A stretch of 35,966 bases of DNA from Lachnospira sp. UBA4285. GTDB taxonomy: Bacteria > Bacillota > Clostridia > Lachnospirales > Lachnospiraceae. The notes under the pieces were generated by a model. It made no database searches. It had not been told where the DNA came from and worked only from the letters and a program-made list of their open reading frames with translations. Positions 31,049-35,966 of this stretch are shown here, piece by piece (within the stretch, counting starts at the first letter, position 1; each line of letters starts with the position of its first letter). The stretch lies in contig DGVL01000143.1 of NCBI GenBank assembly GCA_002394965.1, forward strand, positions 1 to 35,966, given 5' to 3'. The position numbers and the translations under genes were made by a program.

Positions 31049-31777
31049 TTATATTCTTCCAAACACCTCACCGAGCGGCGCATGGATCAGCAGGTCCGCG
31101 CGGCTGTCATATGGAGTGGCTGATTTGTTGATGAGAACGAGCTTGTTCCCCTTGTAGTAGTCGATCATGCCTGCCGCCGGGTATACACCGAGGCTCGTTC
31201 CGCCCACGACAAGCACATCGGCATTCGATATGAGGCGGAGCGCCTCTGCGATGTTGTCCGCGTCGAGGCTTTCCTCGTACAGGACGACATCCGGCTTGAT
31301 CCGGCCTCCGCAGTCACAGCGCGGAATCCCAGTGCTGCTCAGAATTGCGTCGATCCCGTAGAATTTCCCGCATCGCTCGCAGTAATTGCGCAGCACCGAT
31401 CCGTGGAGCTCGACGACATGTCTGGATCCGGCCTTCTGGTGAAGGCCGTCTATGTTCTGCGTCACAATCCCCGAAAGCTTCCCCTCTCGTTCAAGTCTGG
31501 CCAGAACCAGGTGCGTCGTGGACGGCTTTGCGTCCGGGTACAGCATTCTGTCCCGGTAGAAGCGGAAGAACTCCTCCGGATTGCTCTCGTAGAAGGAATG
31601 GCTGATGATCTCTTCCGGCGGATACTTGTACTTCTGATTGTACAGTCCGTCCGGAGAGCGAAAATCCGGGATCCCGCTCTCTGTCGAAACCCCGGCGCCG
31701 CCGAAAAACACGATATTGTCAGACTTTCTGACGATATCGGCAAACTGTTTTATTTTGATGTCTGTTTCCTCATTCAT
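31049..31777 (-). CDS. NAD-dependent protein deacylase (sirtuin)
   Basis: This Sir2-family enzyme removes acetyl or related acyl groups from protein lysines using NAD+. All motifs are present in the 242-residue protein: GAGVSTESGIPDFRS, TQNIDGLHQKAG, the catalytic histidine in ELHGS, a four-cysteine zinc site (CERC and CDC with a third pair position), GGTSLGVYPA and a C-terminal NKS. Its ATG at 31777 overlaps the stop of the preceding degenerate BY-kinase-like gene by 8 bases, so it is translated with the polysaccharide-related operon. Its substrates cannot be read from sequence. Confidence 0.93.
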   Translation of the reverse strand: MNEETDIKIKQFADIVRKSDNIVFFGGAGVSTESGIPDFRSPDGLYNQKYKYPPEEIISHSFYESNPEEFFRFYRDRMLYPDAKPSTTHLVLARLEREGKLSGIVTQNIDGLHQKAGSRHVVELHGSVLRNYCERCGKFYGIDAILSSTGIPRCDCGGRIKPDVVLYEESLDADNIAEALRLISNADVLVVGGTSLGVYPAAGMIDYYKGNKLVLINKSATPYDSRADLLIHAPLGEVFGRI

Positions 31778-32354
31778 ACAGAATCACACCTGCCACACAA
31801 ACTCCCTCGCGGTCGAGTCTTTCCACGCGGCTGCGCGCATTATACTCCGAATACTCCGGCTGCTTCATAGCCAGAATCGCGGCGTCGGCGCTCTGCGCCG
31901 AGCGTCCCTCTTCATCGGACGAGATGACGATCCATGCGTACCGGTCCTTCAGCGCATCCAGCCCCCGCTTCAGATCATCGCGCACGACATTGCTCCACGC
32001 GGTCTGCGTGTTGCCCGTAAACATCAGATCGATGTCCGGATCGCTCGTCACGCAGATCTGAGAGGACAGATCACTCTGCGTCTGGCAGACGTCTGTCCAT
32101 CCCGTCAGCTTTTTCCCCAGCTTGTAGCGGCCCAGGAAAACACTCTGGGTGAAATCACCGTCGATAAACAGGACACGCTCATTCGTTCCGCTGAGGATCT
32201 TCGCGATCTTCAGGGCGTCTGCCCCGGCTCCGATCACCGCCAGCGTGCGGATATCTCCGATTCCCTTCGCGCGAAACCGCTCCGCGAATTCCTGATAATC
32301 CGCCTTCTCGGTGTCCGTCATCTCCAGGAGTTTTCCGATTTTCACACTGAACAT
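31770..32354 (-). CDS. Degenerate CpsD/BY-kinase-like P-loop protein
   Basis: This 194-residue protein follows a Wzz/CpsC-like gene, where a bacterial tyrosine kinase (CpsD) is expected, and keeps that outline: a TLAVIG strand, then LFIDGD (residues about 62-67) in the place of Walker A'. Walker A, expected as GxGKT/S, instead reads GAGADALK (about 42-49) with no GK(S/T). The Walker B place reads WIVISSDEEG. There is no C-terminal tyrosine cluster, since it ends GVILYE. ATP hydrolysis by the usual route is therefore doubtful; a scaffold or regulator of the CpsC partner is more likely. The ATG at 32354 follows AGGCGG and lies 12 bases after the Wzz-like stop. Confidence 0.62.
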   Translation of the reverse strand: MFSVKIGKLLEMTDTEKADYQEFAERFRAKGIGDIRTLAVIGAGADALKIAKILSGTNERVLFIDGDFTQSVFLGRYKLGKKLTGWTDVCQTQSDLSSQICVTSDPDIDLMFTGNTQTAWSNVVRDDLKRGLDALKDRYAWIVISSDEEGRSAQSADAAILAMKQPEYSEYNARSRVERLDREGVCVAGVILYE

Positions 32355-32366
32355 ACGCGGGCCGCC

Positions 32367-33743
32367 TCACTTTCTGATTCTGCCGAGAATTTCCGTGCCA
32401 GAGCGCCGTTTCCGGTCAGACGCGGCAGGCTTCTTCTTTTCAACCGGCTGTGCCTTTTCCTCTGCACTCCCGGCTGCCTTTTCTTCTGTCTGCTTTTCTT
32501 CATCCGGTTTTTCTCCGGACGGCTCTGTCACTGTTTTTTTCTCCTCCGGCTTCTTTTCCTCCGGCGCTTTTTCCTCCGGTTTCTTCTCCACAGCCGGACC
32601 TGCCTCTGCCTGACTGACTTTGTTCTGGCTTTGCTGCGTCGGCTCAGCGCCTCCCGCAGATTGTTCTTTCTGCGTCTGCGGTGCCGCCGCGTTTCTTGCA
32701 GAGCCGTCAGCAGTGTCTTTCTTTACAGCCGGCTGTGCGGCTTTTTCCGTCTTTACAGGCTTATCCGGTGCCGGAGTGGCAAGGATATCCGGCTGTTCCG
32801 GATACTGGCTTGCAGCGGCATTCGCTGCCGCGACAGCTCTGGCCACATGGCGCACGATCGCATGGTGAACAAGTGCCTCGTTTTCCGCGGCCTCTGCTGC
32901 TCTTGCCGCGCGGGCGATCTCGTCATCTTCATCGTCCCCGGCTTCCATGTCCATCAGATCATCTTCCAGATCATCGCCTGCGAGCGCGTCCGGCTCTTCA
33001 CTTCTGTGAATCCTGCGGTGTTTCTTCATATACTGAACCAGCTCATCATCCGGAGCGAGCTGCGCGGCGGCTGCCGCCACCGCCTCCTTCGTCGCTCCCG
33101 GCAGAAGGACCTGCTGCGAGCTGCTCTGCTCAAGCTTCCTGAGTCTGGGAAGAACATTCTTGTAGAGCATGTCCTGCTCCTCTTCCTCCCGCTTTGGCCG
33201 GAATGCATTCGAAAACAGTGCCGCCAGAATGCACGCGGCAAAGGAAACCGCCGCGCCGATCCAGGCGCCTCTTGTCGAGTTGGTCTTCAGATGCAGATGA
33301 TGCGCTTTCTCCGGCATTGTCCCCTGCTGAAGGATCGAGATCGAAGATACCGGCACAATCGTCGTGGTGCGCACCGCCGTACTGGCGATGACGTCCACTG
33401 TATTCTTGGCCGTCTCAGCCGTCGAGGCGGAATACTTCAGCACGATGATGTTGCTGTTGGCCGGAGTCTCCACCTCAAGATTGTCCGTGATATCTTCTGT
33501 CGTGCCGATACTGGACTTGACGGTGTCCATCACGACCGGGCTCTTGAAAACGATGGCGAAATCCTGCTTCAGTCCGCCGTCAGACGCCCGGAGCATGCTC
33601 TCGCTGTCCCCCGGCACGACATACAGCTGCGCCTCCGAGGTGTAAAGCGCCGGTTCGCGCACCAGCGTGAACACAGCCCCGATTCCGCCCCCGAGGATCG
33701 CACACAGCAGAATGATCAGAACTCTTCTGGCAAATTTCCTCAT
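32367..33743 (-). CDS. Wzz/CpsC-like polysaccharide chain-length protein with long cytoplasmic tail
   Basis: Wzz-family proteins set the chain length of capsule or exopolysaccharide at the membrane. In 458 residues: a first membrane segment at about 7-27, an extracytoplasmic domain at about 28-158 (SEAQLYVVP, KSPVVMDTVKSSIG, VLKYSASTAETAKNTVDVIA), and a second segment at about 160-182. A tail of about 275 residues follows, with a helical first half carrying an acidic patch (DDLEDDLMDMEAGDDEDDE) and a Lys/Glu/Pro repeat-rich second half (EKKPEEKAPEEKK). CpsC proteins normally end soon after the second segment, so the tail is unusual. The ATG at 33743 follows AAAGGATT. Confidence 0.8.
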   Translation of the reverse strand: MRKFARRVLIILLCAILGGGIGAVFTLVREPALYTSEAQLYVVPGDSESMLRASDGGLKQDFAIVFKSPVVMDTVKSSIGTTEDITDNLEVETPANSNIIVLKYSASTAETAKNTVDVIASTAVRTTTIVPVSSISILQQGTMPEKAHHLHLKTNSTRGAWIGAAVSFAACILAALFSNAFRPKREEEEQDMLYKNVLPRLRKLEQSSSQQVLLPGATKEAVAAAAAQLAPDDELVQYMKKHRRIHRSEEPDALAGDDLEDDLMDMEAGDDEDDEIARAARAAEAAENEALVHHAIVRHVARAVAAANAAASQYPEQPDILATPAPDKPVKTEKAAQPAVKKDTADGSARNAAAPQTQKEQSAGGAEPTQQSQNKVSQAEAGPAVEKKPEEKAPEEKKPEEKKTVTEPSGEKPDEEKQTEEKAAGSAEEKAQPVEKKKPAASDRKRRSGTEILGRIRK

Positions 33744-33768
33744 AATCCTTTCAAATCCTCTCCCGGTC

Positions 33769-34686
33769 TTAACCGTACAGTTTTTCCGGATACGTCCCGT
33801 CTGCGATCAGTTTCCGGATCGAGCGCGTCACGACGTCCTTGTCCTCCTTGTAGGTTACGCCGAACCATTTGTCGGGCGTTGTAAGAACCTTGACATCCGC
33901 CCTGCCGGTTTTAATCAGATTGTCGACGACATCCGGCAGAAGGTACTCAGCCTTCAGGTTGGTGTCATTGTCCTTCAGGAACGCCCGGAAGCCGTCTTCC
34001 AGTGCTCCGAAAATCTCCGGCGTGAAGCCCCACATGTTCATGGAGACCGGAAGAGACGGGTCAACCGGAACCTTCGTCCCGTCCGGGCCGTCCTTTGCTG
34101 CGCCGCCTTCTGTCTTTACAAGACCGCCGGTCTCGCACACGCCGGTCAGATATCCGTTTTCATCGACAGAAGCGATGCCGCGGGTGACCGATCCGTTGTC
34201 GCTCAGGGTGTTGCCCAGAATGAAACCGGCCATGCACAGCGGCATCTTTGCCCCGCTTCCGTGATCTTCAACCAGATAATCGTGTATCAGCTTGAATGCC
34301 GTCTGTCCGTAATAGTCGTCCGCATTGATTACCAGGAACGGATTGCTGACCGTCTTCTTGCACACAAGAATCGCCTGACCGGTTCCCCACGGCTTTTTCC
34401 GGCCTTCCGGAACCGTGTAGCCTTCCGGAATATCGTCAAGCTCCTGAAAACAGTACGAGACAGGAACGACTCTGGCGATCCTGTCGCCGATAACTTCCTT
34501 GAAAACCGGAAGCAGATCTTTTCTCGTCACAAATACGACATCATCAAATCCTGCCCGCATCGCATCGTAGATGGAGTAATCCATGATGATCTCGCCGTTT
34601 GGCCCCATCGGCTCAAGCTGCTTGATGCCGCCTCCGAAGCGGCTCCCCATCCCGGCTGCCATGATTACAAGCGTTGTCTTTTGCAT
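33769..34686 (-). CDS. Sugar-phosphate nucleotidyltransferase
   Basis: The 305-residue protein is expected to couple an NTP to a sugar-1-phosphate. It shows the family start AAGMGSRFGGGIKQLEP (phosphate/nucleotide binding), a metal-binding aspartate in INADDYYG, and WGTGQAI and VSMNMWGF blocks. It lacks the C-terminal beta-helix of GlmU/GlgC. Which NTP and sugar it uses cannot be stated. It lies 49 bases after manA and 25 bases before the Wzz-like gene, so a nucleotide-sugar supply role for the surface polysaccharide is a reasonable inference. The ATG at 34686 follows AGGAGG. Confidence 0.87.
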   Translation of the reverse strand: MQKTTLVIMAAGMGSRFGGGIKQLEPMGPNGEIIMDYSIYDAMRAGFDDVVFVTRKDLLPVFKEVIGDRIARVVPVSYCFQELDDIPEGYTVPEGRKKPWGTGQAILVCKKTVSNPFLVINADDYYGQTAFKLIHDYLVEDHGSGAKMPLCMAGFILGNTLSDNGSVTRGIASVDENGYLTGVCETGGLVKTEGGAAKDGPDGTKVPVDPSLPVSMNMWGFTPEIFGALEDGFRAFLKDNDTNLKAEYLLPDVVDNLIKTGRADVKVLTTPDKWFGVTYKEDKDVVTRSIRKLIADGTYPEKLYG

Positions 34687-34735
34687 AATTCCTCCTGTAG
34701 AAGCATCACGTCTGGTGTATCTGCTTCCCTTTTAC

Positions 34736-35689
34736 TTATTTTCTTACTGCAGTCGAAGCAATGGCAAGAAGCCTGCCGCTCCAGTTCTGCTGTCCATATC
34801 CGTCTGTAAGGATAAAATGGTCACCCTTCCTGACTGCGGTGCCATTCAGCGTCCCCTCGCCCTCGACGATGCTGACGTCGACAAATGGCGCATCCATCTT
34901 CATGCTGGTCTCTCCCGAGAGATTCATGCGGTACACGGTGAAATAGTCGCAGGCATAGATCTGCGCCCAGCTGTTCTCTCCCATGTCCTGCGCGTGGATC
35001 ACGCTGCTCCTGGCGGAGGCGGCCGGCACGCGGACGACATCAATGCACTGATTTACATGAAGCTGGCGCGGTTTTCCGTTCATCAGGCGGTCATAGTCGT
35101 ACATTCGGTATGTAATGTCGGAATTCTGCTGCGTCTCAAGCACCAGCATACCGGCCGTGATCGCGTGAACTGTCCCGGCCGGAATCGGCACCAGATCGCC
35201 TTTCTTTACCGGCACATAGCGCAGAAGCTCTTTCCATCTCCCGCCGTGGATCATCTCCGAGAGTTCTTCCCGTGTCCTCGCGTTGTGTCCGATGACAAGT
35301 CTGGCGTCTTCCGGGCAGTCCAGGACATACCAGCACTCGGTCTTTCCGAGTGACCCGTTTTCATGGCTGTATGCATACGCGTCGTCCGGGTGTACCTGGA
35401 TGCTCAGATTGTCTTTTGCGTCTATGATCTTTATGAGAAGCGGGAAGCGGTCTCCCTTCATGTCACCGAACAGATCCGGTCTCTTCTTCCAGAGTCCCGC
35501 CAGCGTCTCGCCGGCGAATTCCGGGTTCAGAATCTCATTGTCGCCGTGCGGATGGGCCGCGATTCCCCAGCACTCTCCAGTCCGCTCATACGGAATATCA
35601 TATCCGAAGTCCGTCTTCAGCCTGGTGCCGCCCCATACGTTCTCGGTAAACACCGGCTTTAACCTCAACATATATCCTCTGCTGTTCAT
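34736..35689 (-). CDS. manA: Mannose-6-phosphate isomerase, class I
   Basis: ManA interconverts fructose-6-phosphate and mannose-6-phosphate, using zinc, and so feeds mannose-containing polysaccharides or uses mannose. The 317-residue cupin protein has the family start RLKPVFTENVWGG, the zinc ligands in QVHPDD and KTECWYVL, and PAGTVHAI. The length fits the short Bacillota form. Two in-frame ATGs, at 35689 and 35671, each have AGAGG upstream; I list the outer one, although homology starts at about the inner. It is the first gene of the operon manA-nucleotidyltransferase-Wzz-BY-kinase-like-sirtuin. The AT-rich upstream region contains no clear promoter. Confidence 0.94.
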   Translation of the reverse strand: MNSRGYMLRLKPVFTENVWGGTRLKTDFGYDIPYERTGECWGIAAHPHGDNEILNPEFAGETLAGLWKKRPDLFGDMKGDRFPLLIKIIDAKDNLSIQVHPDDAYAYSHENGSLGKTECWYVLDCPEDARLVIGHNARTREELSEMIHGGRWKELLRYVPVKKGDLVPIPAGTVHAITAGMLVLETQQNSDITYRMYDYDRLMNGKPRQLHVNQCIDVVRVPAASARSSVIHAQDMGENSWAQIYACDYFTVYRMNLSGETSMKMDAPFVDVSIVEGEGTLNGTAVRKGDHFILTDGYGQQNWSGRLLAIASTAVRK

Positions 35690-35823
35690 CTTATCCTCTT
35701 TTACTCAATAAATATAAAAGAAACTGTAATCATAATATCTCATATCCGCCCTATATTCCATGTTCAAAAATTAAGATTCACTAAAATACCCCCTCCTTCA
35801 GGTGCGCAAAGCCACGCTGCGCA

Positions 35824-35856
35824 CAAAAAAAGAACCGGATATAACGCCGGTCCTTT
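35824..35856 (-). terminator. Intrinsic terminator after tRNA-Cys
   Basis: On the minus strand AAAGGACCGG pairs with CCGGTTCTTT (one G-T) around an 8-base loop, followed by TTTTTTT. A further GTGCGCA/TGCGCAC hairpin lies directly beyond it (about 35802-35824). Confidence 0.9.
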
Positions 35857-35867
35857 TCTGTCATTAG

Positions 35868-35938
35868 AGGCGACAACCAGACTCGAACTGGTGATCAGGG
35901 TTTTGCAGACCCACGCCTTACCACTTGGCTATGTCGCC
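35868..35938 (-). tRNA. tRNA-Cys (anticodon GCA)
   Basis: The 71-base minus-strand cloverleaf has acceptor arms GGCGACA/TGTCGCC, a D-arm containing AGCCAAGTGGTAAGGC, the anticodon loop CTGCAAA with GCA (35906-35904) and the T-loop TTCGAGT flanked by ACCAG/CTGGT. The first anticodon-stem pair is a U-U mismatch. The discriminator is U, as required for cysteine, and no CCA is encoded. Confidence 0.96.
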
Positions 35939-35946
35939 ATATAAAG

Positions 35947-35966
35947 CTCCCCGAGTAGGGCTCGAA
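35947..35966 (-). tRNA. 3' end of a second tRNA, possibly tRNA-Asn, cut by window edge
   Basis: On the minus strand the T-loop TTCGAGC, the T-stem strand CCTAC and the acceptor strand TCGGGGA with discriminator G are present, 8 bases before tRNA-Cys. The G discriminator and a predicted TCCCCGA 5' end would suit tRNA-Asn, but the anticodon is outside the window. Confidence 0.7.

Noticed and set aside
31638..33884. 748-codon plus-strand open frame
   Set aside because: It is antisense to the Wzz-like, BY-kinase-like and sirtuin genes; its Phe/Leu/Arg-rich composition mirrors the Lys/Glu/Pro repeats on the coding strand, and it has no ribosome-binding site.
1..35966. CRISPR arrays, insertion sequences, prophage or toxin-antitoxin loci
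   Set aside because: No regularly spaced repeats, transposase motifs or phage structural genes were seen on either strand.

Overview
The window looks like chromosomal DNA from a fairly GC-rich member of the Bacillota, class Clostridia, most likely Lachnospiraceae-like. The reasons are the paired glgC/glgD genes, a primosomal DnaB/DnaD-type gene next to a DnaI-type helicase loader, the order rpsF-ssb-rpsR / gdpP-rplI-dnaB, an atypical ~394-residue ribose-phosphate pyrophosphokinase, a MecA-type ClpC adaptor, a clostridial 2[4Fe-4S] ferredoxin, strong Shine-Dalgarno sequences and sigma-A promoters. The assignment rests on gene content alone. I see no insertion sequence, phage, plasmid or CRISPR features; this is a housekeeping region with about 33 protein genes, one complete tRNA and one cut-off tRNA.

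Layout. 1-2219 (-): polar amino-acid ABC importer, a binding-protein/permease fusion followed by its ATPase, which runs off the left edge. 2466-3497 (-): branched-chain aminotransferase with its own near-consensus promoter. 3653-7828 (-): pth-mfd. 7953-10339 (-): glgC-glgD for ADP-glucose synthesis. 10546-15744 (+): murC, then a DnaB/DnaD-type primosomal gene and a DnaI-type loader behind a cluster of DnaA-box-like 9-mers, then the PRPP synthase. 15837-18243 (-): two unrecognised membrane or exported proteins. 18356-18841 (+): DUF402 protein. 18861-23142 (-): GH18-like protein, sua5, a YwlE-like phosphatase homologue lacking its nucleophilic cysteine, rpiB and dCMP deaminase. 23674-24492 (+): MecA-like adaptor. 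24589-25308: divergent DUF1858 protein and ferredoxin. 25417-29573 (-): gdpP-rplI-dnaB, in which the DnaB helicase carries a ~105-residue acidic N-terminal extension. 29698-30907 (-): rpsF-ssb-rpsR. 31049-35689 (-): manA, a sugar nucleotidyltransferase, a Wzz/CpsC-like protein with a very long charged tail, a degenerate BY-kinase-like partner and a sirtuin. 35868-35966 (-): tRNA-Cys and the 3' end of another tRNA.

Together the genes cover replication initiation and fork proteins (primosome gene, loader, DnaB, SSB), translation (S6, S18, L9, Pth, Sua5), envelope and surface polysaccharide (MurC, Wzz-like set, ManA, nucleotidyltransferase), carbon storage (GlgC/D) and second-messenger turnover (GdpP for c-di-AMP). 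The points most worth a second look are the DnaA-box-like array before the primosome genes, the Cys-to-Ser YwlE homologue, the degenerate BY-kinase/long-tail CpsC pair coupled to a sirtuin, the acidic extension on DnaB, and a promoter that faces an apparently empty 400-bp region at about 23.2-23.6 kb. All assignments come from reading the sequence; no database search was run.
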